Assembly (NCBI RefSeq): GCF_001659605.2
Contig: NC_035170.2
Coordinates: forward strand, 25,834,020-25,898,019
Length of the DNA stretch: 64,000 bases
Direction of reading: 5' to 3'
DNA from: Manihot esculenta
Taxonomy: Eukaryota > Streptophyta > Magnoliopsida > Malpighiales > Euphorbiaceae
Shown here: positions 12,096 to 24,536 of the stretch, piece by piece
How the letters are laid out: each line of letters begins with the position of its first letter
Numbering within the stretch: position 1 is the first letter of the stretch
The notes under the pieces: model-generated
What the model was told of the DNA's origin: nothing
The model's database searches: none
Seen by the model: only the letters and a program-made list of their open reading frames with translations
Made by a program: the position numbers and the translations under genes

Positions 12096-12590
12096 CTTTT
12101 AAAGTCAACACTAATTATAAGATTTTTAATATAGAAGAATATTGAATGTTGAAAAATAAATTTAATATATTTATTATTTAGTATGGATCGTTGAAAATTA
12201 TATTTAATGAGAGTAATTTGATATGTAGTTATTCTTTTTCAATTGATTCATTAAAAACAACTAAACCTAGATGAGATTGCCAAAACAATCCCTCAGAGAG
12301 TAGATATAATAATAGTTCAACAGCAATGCCAGTAGAAATCAGAATAGCAATGTCGCCTAGCCAGTATTCCATTAAAAAAATATTTAATTGTGAATGTCCT
12401 TTGAAACATCTAGCTAGAATTTTGTTTTGAAACTACACCTACACACATAGATAATCAAATACTTGTGCCAATACAAAATCTAAATTAGCACCTGTACGCT
12501 CATGATGGTTTTCCTGTACCTGATCTTTCACTATCAGCTTATATTCTGAGTACACTCTTAGTTGAGGATGAGCGCTGTTGTTAAGTAATT
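12096..12590. other. Intergenic spacer; no gene seen
   Basis: Lies between the MAD1 fragment and the MATH gene. It is AT-rich and could include the 3' UTR and terminator of the MATH gene (minus strand). No specific signal can be assigned. Confidence 0.4.
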
Positions 12591-13280
12591 CTAAAAAGAG
12601 TGACAGACTTTTGCCACTTGCCCTTGGATCTCCTTAGGTTCTTTTATAAAGTAAAATCTCTCCACTTTACCTTCATATTTAATAACATGAACCTCTGCTC
12701 CTAAAGCACAGCAATCATCAAAAGGATATCCATTAGAAGAGTCATTGAACATCTTGAGTGAGATCAGTTGGTCAAAACCATTTTCAGTCTTTAAAGAATG
12801 GTAACGCCTCATGTTATCATCTGTAGAATAATAAATCCTAGAGCCTGTCAAAATGAAGATAATTCATATAGATAACTTTGAAACAGAATATGGACTAAAT
12901 GGGAAGCCACCTGGAATTGTTAAGTACTCATCTCTTAAGTGGTCAAAAACAAAGAATTTGAGGATCACATCAACCTGGGATCCAGGAGGAATTGCATTTG
13001 GCTCAGCAATTGCCAAGTAGAGAGAAATGTGATCACTTCCATCTCTTTTCACATTTCCAGAAGGATACAACACCAATTTCCTAAATATTGCAATAGAAAT
13101 GGCAACAAGTTACAATTCCATACTCATGTGAATTCAGGTGGAATTAATTTCAAACAAATACCAGTTGTAGCCGGCAGATGCAAAAGCATCAGATTCATAC
13201 TTCACAAGTCCAGTCTTCTCAAGTAGCTCACAAAATCGTGAGAATGACTCAATCTTTAATGTGTAATGAGCAGGTGGCAT
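12591..13280 (-). CDS. MATH (TRAF-like) domain protein, copy A
   Basis: Three exons on the minus strand: 13162-13280, 12911-13080 and 12591-12844. Junctions are GT-AG, phases match, and the total is 181 codons including a TAG stop. The product starts MPPAHYTLKIESFS and contains the plant MATH signature: Y-N-W-K-L-V-L-Y-P-S-G-N, then DGSDHISLYLAIAEP, RRYHSLKTENGFDQLISL and FNDSSNGYPFDDCC. MATH domains are beta-sandwich substrate-recruiting modules. This one would be about a single domain with no BTB or protease part. The start is uncertain: the frame is open upstream to GIRRSKRN, so this exon may be internal. A possible first exon at 13829-13898 has lost its splice donor here. Copy B is at 30619-31278. 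Confidence 0.7.
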
Positions 13281-13499
13281 GTTCCTTTTTGATCTTCTAA
13301 TGCCTTTCTCAAGAGAGTATCAGGAGAATATTATGCTATGTTTGGATAACAACATTTGAAAGTAATGATTTTAGTTTAATTTTAATGTAGATTATTAATA
13401 AATTATGGATTTTAAATAGTGATATTTATAAAACCTGCTTTTTGGCCTCCAAACTCAATGCCAAACAAGCTCTTAATACACAACACTTGTATGTATGTT

Positions 13500-14340
13500 C
13501 ATGCTAACACTTGTACTTTGTTTGGAAGGAAAATTATTGGAGGTTTAGTATGGGTTTTTAAAGCATTAAAAGGAGGCTTTTTTGAGGTTTGAAATGCTTT
13601 AGAACCGCTGGTTGGAAAGATTTCATTATCTTACCTGACTTTATGCGAAAAGAAAAGTATTATATTTATTTTATTAAAAAACACAAGACTCAACATTGAT
13701 CAAGAAGCTCTGATATTATAATATGAAAATCAAACTGAGTCTAACTCCTCCAGAAGCTAAAGTTAGCTCAAGGGTTTATTGGAGGAATATTATCACATAC
13801 TCCATAGAGAAAAAGAAAGAAATTTTATCATGAGAATGCGATTCTTCAGCATTAGAGTCAGCAACAATGTTAGGAAATAGTTCCACCACATTTGCCATTC
13901 CCCACAATCGGCACACATCTCCCTCTCCGGTAAAAAAAAACAATAACACATCTCGCTTCTTATTCAGTGGCATATATATACTTCTTCAACAGGTCACAGA
14001 AACATGTTAGGACTGGTAACATGCCTCCTTCCAAACATCTCAAGGTTTTTGGGAGTTAATATATTCCGTTGCCATTATATATTTTAAAAAAAATGTTATA
14101 AAATTATATATATATATTTTTTTTATTAAAATAATTTTTTAAAATTAAAAAATTAATTTCTTTTATTTTAAATAAAAAATTATTTAAATTAAATTTTTAT
14201 GAAATTCTTTTATAATCTATATATAGGAGGGAAATATTTGGATTGCTAAAATTATCTATTAAAGTTTAAGTTAATTACAATAAATAATTAAAATTTAATT
14301 AATTAGTAAAATTAATTTATTCTATATTTTAATTGTTCTA
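13500..14340. repeat. Four-copy local repeat, member 1
   Basis: Begins near ACTTTGTTTGGAAGGAAAAT and includes the MANVVELF-like segment and the GGGAGGAAATATTTGGATTG-like tail. Related members lie at 20,610-21,430, 31,500-32,330 and 55,410-56,460. Members 1 and 3 are close to each other, as are members 2 and 4. This shows an older duplication inside the unit that predates the A/B duplication. Confidence 0.75.
13829..13898 (-). pseudogene. Candidate 5' exon of MATH gene A, donor site lost
   Basis: Encodes MANVVELFPNIVADSNAEES followed by HSH. In copy B (31827-31896) the exon ends CATG followed by GTAAAA, a good donor. In copy A the same place reads CATGATAAAA, so the GT is gone. The phase does not join directly to the MATH exon, so an extra small exon would be needed or this is not a real exon. 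Two further diverged versions lie near 20,940 and 55,990. Confidence 0.3.
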
Positions 14341-16134
14341 TTTTATTATAATAAAAACCAAAATTTTATTAAATAATTAAATTAGTAAATTAATAATAAT
14401 GAAAAAGTTAGAAAGTTTAAATATATAAATACTAATTTAAATTGAAATTCAAAGTACAATATTTATAAATAAAAAATAATTTTATTTTTAAAAATGTATA
14501 TTAAAAACAATAATAATAAGTTGTATATACAGATATATTTTATTTATTTAGCATACAATATTCATTATAATAATTGTGATATATTTTATTTATTTAGCAT
14601 ACAATATTCATTATAATAATTGTAATATATATATACATTATTAAAATAATTAAATATAAATAATAAGAATGAATTTTAGCATTCGAATATATCATATAAT
14701 ATCTTAATATTATCCAAATAATTTGACATTTAATATTTTTTTCATATATTAATAAATTTATTATTAATATATATAATTTTTTAATTTAAAATACATAATT
14801 TTTTTCATATGAACATCCCATTACATGAAAAAAAATTAACGAAAGAAAAAAAAAAGTGATAGGTTTTTTTTTTTCCTTTTTGAAATGGGTGATAGTTTTT
14901 TCTTTAAATCTAAAATTAAACACCTTTATAAATATCATTGATGTGTACCAGTTTCTCTTCTTTTTCCTTCTACATTTTTGTAAATTTTAAAATTTTTAAA
15001 GATTCAGCAATTTTCTCTTTATTATTATAATTTTTTTATTATTATATTAGTTTTATTTTTATTTATATTTACTTTAATTTTCTATATACTTTATATAATA
15101 TTCATACAATCTGTAATTTTTTAAAAAAATATATAATTCTTAAATTTAAAGTATATAAATTTTTTATATAAATATTTCATTAACTGAAAAAAAATAACGA
15201 AAGAAAAAAAAAAGACAGTTTTTTTTTTAAATTTAAAAATGAAAACCTTTATAAATACCAAAGGTACTAAAAATTTATTTTTGGACTATATATATTATCT
15301 AATATAATAATTAAGTAAATTATTTTTAATATTCGTTAGAAATTAATACTATTATTTCAGATTTAAATTATTTTATTTAATAAAATTTTTAATATTATAT
15401 ATAAAAATGGGAAGGGGAAATAATGGGATTGCCCATAATACCTGTAAGTTTTTAAATTATTTATAACCATATTTAATTATTTAAATAGTTGATAATTTTA
15501 TTTTTCAAAAATAGATGATATTATTATACTTTATATTAATTTTAATTAATTAAGAAAATTTTCAAAAAAAAAAAATATAAAATATGATAATATTAAATTT
15601 TTTAAAATAAAGATATAAATTAGATGGTAATTTTATTATTTATATATGGTATAAATAGATTAGTATAAATTATTTAATATTATGCTATAATATAATTATT
15701 ATAAAATTATATAGTATAATGAAATTAATATAAAAATAAAAAATTTTGAATATTTGCAAAAATATAAAGTTAAATGTTTTTGTAAATATATATGGATACT
15801 GTTTATTTATTAACAATTAATTAACTAAATAAATAATGATATTTTTAGTTTAAACTTTTTATAATAGTATATTATTATCATATAGTATAAAATATAATAA
15901 TTGCCTTAAATTTAATTAGAGTTATTATATGAATAGAACTGTAAATTCAATAAAATATTTTTTATATTATTTTTTAAAATAGATGATAATATTATACTTT
16001 ATATTAATTTTAGTTAATTAAGAAAAATTTAAAAAGATATATAAGATATAATAACATTATTTTTTTTTTGAAATAGAATAAGATATAATAACATTAAATT
16101 TTTAATATATCAATATGTTTGAATTTATAGGTTT

Positions 16135-16175
<41 letters not shown>

Positions 16176-17314
16176 AATTAAAAAAATAAAATTTTTATGT
16201 ATGTATGGTTATTAAAATAATAAATTTAAATATTATTTTAAAATATTAAAAATAATTATCACAATATTAAAATAGTAATAGATAATTATTATTTATTTGA
16301 ATGTGTTTGGATTCTCATAAAATAATAATTAGTGAAATTCAATTAGGATATAAATTTTTGATATTATTTAGAGTGTTTAGTAATTTTTGTTAACTCAAAT
16401 GTACAAATGAAATTTAATAAGAAAATATTGTATATCTACATGCAATTAAGTATTTTTTTCTCTAATATTACTAAACTCACACCATTAACTTCTTAAATTC
16501 TAAACATACCTTAACCTTTCCAATTGCATTGTTGATCTCTCAATTTTCATAAATATTATTTGGCTCTCTTAATCTCTAATTTATATATATTTTTAGCTAA
16601 TTTAAATTTGTATTGGACTTAATTTATTATACAAATATTGATTTTTCTTACATTAATATTGATATATTTATTTAAATAAAATTTAAAAGATTAAACCATC
16701 ATTAATTTTACATATTTTTTTTACTTTAGATTAATTTTATTTATACTTATATTTAATTTAATTTTTCAGATATTTTATGTAACACTCTATAAATTATAAT
16801 TTTTCTCTCTATATATAATTTTTGAATTCAAAATATATAATTTTTTTATATAAATGTTTCATGAGAGAAAAATAAATATTTACGGAAATTAAATAATATG
16901 TTATTTTTTTAATTATCAATTATTATATTAATTATAGCATGCAAATACACTATTAAAATAATATAATATTTTAATATATAAGTTACTATTGGTTTTTCTA
17001 AAAAAATAAATATTCTAACTCATTAAAATTTATTATAAATAATTAAATGAGATAAATAAAAAAAATACTTAATAATAAAATAATATTCACTTTTTATTAT
17101 TATCACTTAAAAGAGGAATTATTGGAATTAAACTAAATAAAATTATCACCTAAATAATAAAAATTAATAGAAAAGAGGAGATTTCAGTTCAAATTAAAAA
17201 AATCAAATTAAATTGAATCAATTTAATTTGATGGGTTTAATTTTTTAATAATTTCAGTTTTCAATTTAATTTTAATTTTTTATTGAAAAATCGAAAAAAA
17301 AAAACGAACCCAAG
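14341..17314. other. AT-rich spacer of copy A
   Basis: Extremely AT-rich, no gene seen, and matched by 48,680-51,358. A TA microsatellite spans 16,137-16,172; the counterpart at 50,494-50,513 is shorter. Positions 17,020-17,310 are absent from copy B and contain an AATTTCAGTTTTCAATTT-type remnant of the CGGTTCGG-rich MITE family. Confidence 0.6.
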
Positions 17315-17342
17315 CCACCCTTAAAACTACGTAGTTTTAAGC

Positions 17343-18480
17343 CCCTATATATACTACATTATTCATCTTCTTCACCGGTCACAGCCACTTGCCTCATCGT
17401 TCTCATTCTTTCTTCTCATCTTTCTCGTCCTCTTGGAACATAACATCTTATTCCTCCTACTCTTCTTCTTCTTCTTCATGATTGCTGACAAGTGGCAGAC
17501 ATTTGCATGTGAAAGGACTTTGTTGAGCATCAAAGAGAGATTATCTCGCAACGGTCGTGTCGCCCAACACTCACAAGCCCCTCCATCTACGTGCGAAGGA
17601 CAAGCATCGCGCCATCAAAGGTACTCTTTGTTTTTTTTTTTTTCAGTTTACTGATTTTTTTTGTCAATTTGTACTGAAAATAGAATTGTTTTTTATTTAA
17701 TCTATTGCTGTCAATTTATTCTTGTAGATCTGGGTATGATTAATCAGATATAATTTATTGTAAATTTATTTGGGTATCAATAATTTGGAATAGTTTCATT
17801 CTTCTTTGTAAATCTATTTGGGATAATTTCTTCTTCTTTAGAAATCTATTTGGCTATATTATATTGAGTATTTGAGATAATTTTATTTTTAAATATGCTT
17901 GGATTGCACTAATTCAATTTGTATTTTTTTTTTAGTTTACTGATTTTTTTTGTCAATTTGTACTGAAAATAGAATTGTTTTTTATTTAATCTATTGCTGT
18001 CAATTTATTCTTGTAGATCTGGGTATGATTAATCAGATATAATTTATTGTAAATCTATTTGGGTATCAATAATTTGGAATAGTTTCATTCTTCTTTGTAA
18101 ATCTATTTGGGATAATTTCTTCTTCTTTAGAAACCTATTTGGCTATATTATATTGAGTATTTGAGATAATTTTATTTTTAAATATGCTTGGATTGCACTA
18201 ATTCAATTTGTATTTGATTAAATTTAGGATAATTGATTTGTTAAACTGTAAAAATGATTCTCATATCAGGGTGCTTTGTAAATCTATTTGGGATAATCTA
18301 TACTGGGCTTACTTCTCAAATAAGACCTTCTAAAGCCAAGTGTTCCATTGTTTATGAACAGGGGAGGGTGGAACTGAAAAGTAAGGTGAGGCTGAGGTGG
18401 CGATTTGTGTGGTTAGTGGAGCAGATGGTAATGTTCCTGATCACTCAGCTGGTGTCAAGACAATCTATTGTTATTACACA
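17343..18480 (+). pseudogene. ARF-like locus, copy A: promoter, 5' exon and degraded middle
   Basis: A TATATATAC box (about 17,346) is followed by a pyrimidine-rich leader and an ATG at 17,479 (MIADKWQTFACERTLLSIKE). I do not recognise this 5' peptide. After the 289-bp tandem duplication, 18,295-18,465 matches the ARF-derived exon of copy B (TSQIRPSKAKCSIVYEQGR). The preceding ARF exon and the following coiled-coil exon, both present in copy B, are deleted, and the frame shifts after QGR. It is almost certainly nonfunctional. Confidence 0.55.
17646..18223. repeat. 289-bp tandem duplication in the ARF-like intron, copy A
   Basis: The unit beginning GTTTACTGATTTTTTTTGTC starts at 17,646 and again at 17,935, nearly identical and head to tail. 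Copy B has a single unit (about 51,652-51,930). Confidence 0.9.
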
Positions 18481-20609
18481 AGTTACTTGACAAAGACTTT
18501 CCATTTCATCCTTACCAATAACAAATTAAATTTGACTGGAATATGCCTAATTGTTCCATTTTCACATCTTTGATATCCGAGTTGTTAAGTAACTTTAATA
18601 TTTTCTATGGTCAATTTTATTATTATTATTTTTTATTTTCTTCATCAATGAGAATATTTTTATTTGTGGTATTCAAACCATGATGCCTGCATTAAATAAT
18701 ATTATATTAACAGAGAGATAATCAATTGAATTATTCATTAGGAGTTTATTGTTTCAATTTCCAAACATATGATAATTCAGTGAAAATGAGATGTGATTTT
18801 CATATATAAAATTTATAATACAGTTTAACGGGAGAATTATTATTTAATTTTTGTAGTATAGAAAATCTCACTAATATATTAAAATGTCATTAAATGTCAT
18901 TGAAATATTAAATAATCTATTAATTAGTTATTTCGATAATTTTAATTATTAATTATTGAAAAAAAATTAAAATGCTATTAATTAGAGTGACTAATTAGTT
19001 TATTTTTTATAAAATTAAGGGATTAATTAATAAATTTTGTTCATATTATAGTAAAATATTTAATATTTAAAATTAATAAAAGATTAATTAGTAGATTTAT
19101 AATATTTTAAAGATGTTTTAATAAATTTGTTCAAATTAATATATTAATTAGTGAGTTTTATTAAGTATAAGAAATTAAATAATTATTTTTTAAAAAATTT
19201 GATCGTGTGAATAGAGTAGCAAAAAACTCCAACTTGATATTTTTAAAAAAATATAGAAATATAATACAGATTAAAAAAATCAGAATTTACGAATCAATCT
19301 TATTTTTGCGCCATACAATATGGGTTTTAAAAATGGTTTGTTTTTTACTTTCGGTTTATAATTAAAAATTTTGCAAAAATTTAATTTAATTATTTTTTTT
19401 AACAATTATTTTATTTGAGATGAAAATTTTTAATTATTTTTTATTTTAAAAATTTTATTTTAAAAAAAATAAAAATTTTACATAGTTTTATAAAATATAT
19501 TAAAAAAATTTTCATACAAAATAAATGAAAGAAAAAAATATGCATTTTTTGAAAAGAAAGAAAATATATTTATTAATTGGAGAAAGAATATACCGAAATA
19601 AAATATAAATCATTGTTTTACAATATATAATCAAATTCAATATTAATCACTTATACGATAATTCTATTTAATTTTATATTATTTCAAATCAACCTATTAT
19701 TGTTAATTATTATTTTCTAAATAAGCATTCAAAATATTTAATAAAATTTAATATTTTTAATATAATATAATTGAAAAATTAATAAAATAAAAATTATCTT
19801 TTTTAATATGTTAAAAAATTAAAGTGTATAGAATAAAGAAAATATAAACTAAATATATATTCAGAAAATAAATTTTTATAAAAAAGTAAATAAACTATTA
19901 TAATTAAATTATAGTCATTCTCATTTATTTTTTATTCATTAAAATATATTTTTAATGATATCATTAAATATATTTTTCAATATAAATTATTAATCAATTA
20001 TTTATAATTTATCATTTTAAAGTCGACTTTCAATGGTATTTATTATAGAAAAATTTCTTTTCTTTATGGTTGTAATATATAAATTTATAAAAAAAATATA
20101 TTAAAATAATTGGTTTATGAATGAAATTTATTTATTTTTTAAATATTATAACCCTTTAAAAATTATTTTCGTATAATTTCAATCATACAAATAAATTAGT
20201 AATTGAGATAAATAAAAAAAATTATCACTTAATAATAAAAATAGTATATAAAGATAAATTAAATAATGAGTGAATAACTTAAGAAAAAATTTAAGTGGAG
20301 ATTTAAACTTTAAATTTTAAAAATGAGAAGTAAATTTATTGGATTAAAAAATAATATAAAGGATGAGGGATTAAATAGTAAAAAAAATTTTAATAAATGA
20401 ATTAAAAAATTAAAAATTATAAAATATAATGATGATTTAATTAAATAATTTTAAAATAAGAATGAGTTGGTAAATTTTTTAAATATGTAGCGATTTAATA
20501 ATAATTTTTCATGTTTTAAAAAAATTTACCTTTATACGCTTAAAAAATTTTAAAAATTTCAGAGAGCCAACTATCGCCATGTGTATCTGCCGTATATATG
20601 TATCTTTAG
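18481..20609. other. AT-rich spacer, near-identical tract with copy B
   Basis: No gene seen. By eye, 18,480 to about 19,930 is identical to 53,280 to about 54,730. Scattered differences then begin (for example TTATTCATT against TTATCCATT). Confidence 0.7.
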
Positions 20610-21430
20610 TACTTTGTTTGGAAGGAAAATTATTGGAGGTTTAGTATGGTTTTTAAAACATTAAAAGGAGGTTTTTTTGAGGTTTGAAGATTTCATTATC
20701 TTATCTCAGTTTACTTAAAAAGAAAAATATTATATATATTCTATTCAAAAGCATTCAAATGGAAAAACTCAATTTGATAAAAAAGTTCTGATGTCGAAAA
20801 TCAAACCAAGTCTAATTTCTCCAGAAGTTAAGATTAACTCAAGAGATTATTGAAGGTATATTACCACATACTCGATAAGAAAAAAAAAATTTACCATGAA
20901 AATACAATTTTTCATCATTAGAGTCAACAACAATGTTAGAAAATCATTCCACCATATTCATCATTCCCTGTTCCCACAATCGGCACACATCTCTCTCTCA
21001 AAAAACACACACATCTCTCTCAAAAAAACAAAACACACACATCTCGCTTCTTATCTCGCTTCTTATTTAGTGGCACATATATACTTGCAGGTCACGGACT
21101 CTATTAGGACTGTGGTAACATGCATCTTTCCAAATATCTCAAGGTTTTTAGGAGTTGATATATTCCGTTGTCATTATTTATTTTTTAAGAAAAAATTTTA
21201 TAAAATTATATCTATAAAATAATTTTTTAAATTAAAAAATTGAATTCTTTTATTTTAAATAAAAATTATTTAAATTAAATTTTTATGGAATTCTTTTATA
21301 ATCTATATATAGGAGGGAAATATTTGGATTGCTAAAATTATCTATTAAAGTTTAAGTTAATTACAATAAATAATTACAATTTAATTAATTAGTAAAATTA
21401 ATTTATTCCATATTTTAATTGTTTACATGA
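20610..21430. repeat. Four-copy local repeat, member 2
   Basis: Diverged copy of 13,500-14,340, including a decayed version of the MANVVELF segment (minus strand near 20,945, now with a stop). The small plus-strand frame across it (20,896-21,222) is not a gene. Confidence 0.7.
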
Positions 21431-23858
21431 TATTACAGTTTGTATAAATTTAAAATTTAAAATTTAAAATTTTATTTGTATTTAAAAATTTTGATAGAGA
21501 TTATTTTTTTGAAATGGAAGATTAGAAATTGGAGAGTAGATTCTGAGATTTCGCATAGTTACTCATATGCAATTTACAACTAAACTAAATATGTAAATGC
21601 TTTGATAAAGAAATCAATTAGTAAATTTTTAAAAATTTTAAAAATATTTTAATATATATTTTTTAAAATTAAGATTAGTTAATGAATTTTTCTACATGGA
21701 CTAAATAATAATTTTTATTTTTATAATATTTAATGACTAAAATTAATTTAGAGATTAACCAATAGATTTTTTAAAATCTCATAAATGTTTTAATGTATGT
21801 TTTAAATTATGTGACTAATTAATAAATTTTTTTATATCACAAGAATTAAATAATAATTTTTATTATAATATCATATACCACATAAATATAATTTATGTAC
21901 ATATAATTTATTATTTATTTTTATGTGTAATCATTTATAAAATTATTTATATTTTTATTTTATTATTAAATATTATATTTTAAAAAGATTTTATTTTTTA
22001 TTTTTATATAAAAATTTATATTTATTTTTATACAAATAAGTAAAAAAAACTGTTTTTAGAAGTAAATAATAAAAAAAAATTACTTTTAATTTTAAGAAAA
22101 TAAAAAATAAAAATCATACAGTAATATTGAACAGTATGAATTTAAATTTCAATAAAAGGACTTTAAGAGAAAAGGGTTTGAAATACCAATAGTAAATATG
22201 GTATTTAAAATTCATATTCAATCTAACAAAAAATATATTAAGTATTCAACTCTATTTGAAATTCAATTTTACTAGCAAAACTAGGCGTTTTAACTAGGTA
22301 TATGGAATCAGTCGGTTGAATTTCGAATCAAATTAAAAAAATTAAAAATTAAATTTTAAAAATATTAGAAATCGAATTAAATCGATTATTAAAATATAAT
22401 CAAATTAAATCAAATCGATAAAAATAAGTTCAGTTCGATTATATTAAAATCAAAATTTATAAATTTAACATATTGTGGTTCCATTGATTGAGTTGAATAA
22501 GAGAACGAAAAAAAAGGTTGGGTTTGTACAATTGGCTAGAATAAAGATTAGTATATTAGTATATAGTAAAATCGGTTAATTTAGTTAATCAATTATTTAA
22601 TATATTTAAATCAAATCGAATTAAAAATTAAATAATTTAAAAAATATTAATTGAACTAAATTAAATATTCCAATTAACTAAACTATTAAATTAAAATCAA
22701 TCAATTTAATTTGATTTTTCAATTTGAACCGAAATATGCTCTTGGAATCTGTAAATTTCAAATTCAAATTAATAAATCTAGAACCACATAAGAGTTCTAT
22801 ATGTGGAATGAAATTAATTTTCCAAAAAACTCAATAATCCTTTAGGTCTAATATTAATATCAACTTAAACTTTATACACAAACATACACTTTGAGATATA
22901 ATAATATCTACCATAGATTTCATTTATAAGCGAAATGTTCTATTTAAATTATATTTATATATTCAATCTAATTTAGAAAAATAAAAATTAATATTTTAAT
23001 AAAAACGGAATTAATATTTATATAAACAATTTTATTTGAATAGAAGTTATTTAATTTACACAGTTAAAGAATTTACGGAGCTGAAATTATATACGAACTT
23101 AATTTATTAAATTAATAATTTTAATTGGTTAAAATTAATGTTATTTTAATTAAATTATTAAGTGTTTATTGAATTGAAATTTCGTAGGAACAAAATTTGG
23201 TAAAATAATAATTTTAATTGATCGAATCTAAAATTTTATATAGTGGAAAATTTATATGAATTTGATTTATTGGATTAATAATTTTAATCAGTTGAAATCA
23301 TTTATTTATTACTATGTTTGTAAAAAAAACATATAATTTTTTTTAATTTCAATATTATTCTCAATTTTTTTTTTATTTTAATTTTTAAAGTTTTTACTTC
23401 TATTTATATTTAAATTCTAAATAAAATTTTTAACACAATAAATTTAAAAATATTTATAATTTATCATTTTACAGGATAGAACAAATATTTTAAATTTTAT
23501 CTTTTATATTTAAATATTTATTTGACCTATAAAAATAATTAAAATTTATTTTTAAAAGTAATTTATAATTTTCGGATATTATAATTTTCAAAATTTGAAA
23601 AATAAATATAGATTTTAAATATATTGTATATATAAATAAACAAATTTCAATAAATTTTTATATAAAATTTATTATATTATTATATATTGGATTATATATA
23701 TCTAATATATATATATATAATTATTAAATAGATAGTTAATTTTAATTAAAATAGATAATTTTATTTAAAATTGTATGTGAATTGAAATTACCAACGAATA
23801 ATAATTTTTATTTGATAAATAGAGCAAAACTCAACAAGATTTATATGATTTAGATGCT
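21431..23858. other. AT-rich spacer with old MITE remnant
   Basis: Matched by 56,465-58,893. Positions 22,290-22,740 have repeated AATCGAATTAAATCGATT and AACCGAAATAT motifs, an old relative of the MITE at 55,461-55,916. No gene seen. Confidence 0.5.
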
Positions 23859-23863
23859 AAGTC

Positions 23864-24531
23864 TGTAATACCCGGCTAAGTTTCGATACCAGAATTTCCA
23901 CTTTTCGGCAAAATCTTCGTTGAAATCTGAAATTCCGAGATCGGAATCCCTTAGAAGAGTGGTATTAGAGTCCTAGGTTCATATGGTCGGACCTAGAGAG
24001 TATCGGGCTCATAGATGTTATAGAAGGGCAAGCACAATAGGAAAAATCATGTCCACTAGGATAGAATATGGAGTCATGTCTTAATGATGATGTGAAATGT
24101 TATGATAGTATACATGTGCATTAATGATATGCTATGTATATGATGTAGGTTCATGTGTTTCCACATGAACCGTATAATGAAGATTAGTATTGTGCTTGAT
24201 CCAAATGTTTATTGTAAATTTCTTTTTGCACATGATTCTTATGTAATATTTTAATGATGAGATATGATAAATCAGACTTGACATATGAGATATTGACCCT
24301 ATTAGAGTATTTGATGAGAGTTTTAGTATGAGGTTTTTATGTATACAACTTTGATGCATGCACATGTCAAGTTTGAAATATGAAAAGTTTAAAATTTTTA
24401 TGAAAATGTATAATCATGTATGGAATTTATCAGGTATGACAGCATGTATGTCAGGTTTGCTATGGGTTCTGGCGACCTTAAGTCGATTTGAATCCTAACG
24501 TCGGTAGCAGTCCGGTTTCCGGGTCGTTACA
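23864..24531 (+). mobile_element. 668-bp deletion derivative of the Tekay-type LTR element
   Basis: Begins TGTAATACCCGGCTAAG and ends CGGGTCGTTACA, like the Tekay LTR at 35,403-37,701, and is flanked by AAGTC (23,859-23,863 and 24,532-24,536). Inside are about 95 bp of LTR start, the primer-binding site TGGTATTAGAG (23,960), about 215 bp of leader sharing the hairpin found at 37,901, and about 190 bp of LTR end. All coding sequence and most of each LTR are missing. Copy B has the empty site GCTAAGTCAGTTC near 58,894. Confidence 0.9.
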
Positions 24532-24536
24532 AAGTC

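Noticed and set aside
24132..24365. Minus-strand 77-codon frame
   Set aside because: Falls within the 668-bp retroelement derivative and has His/Ile-rich low complexity.
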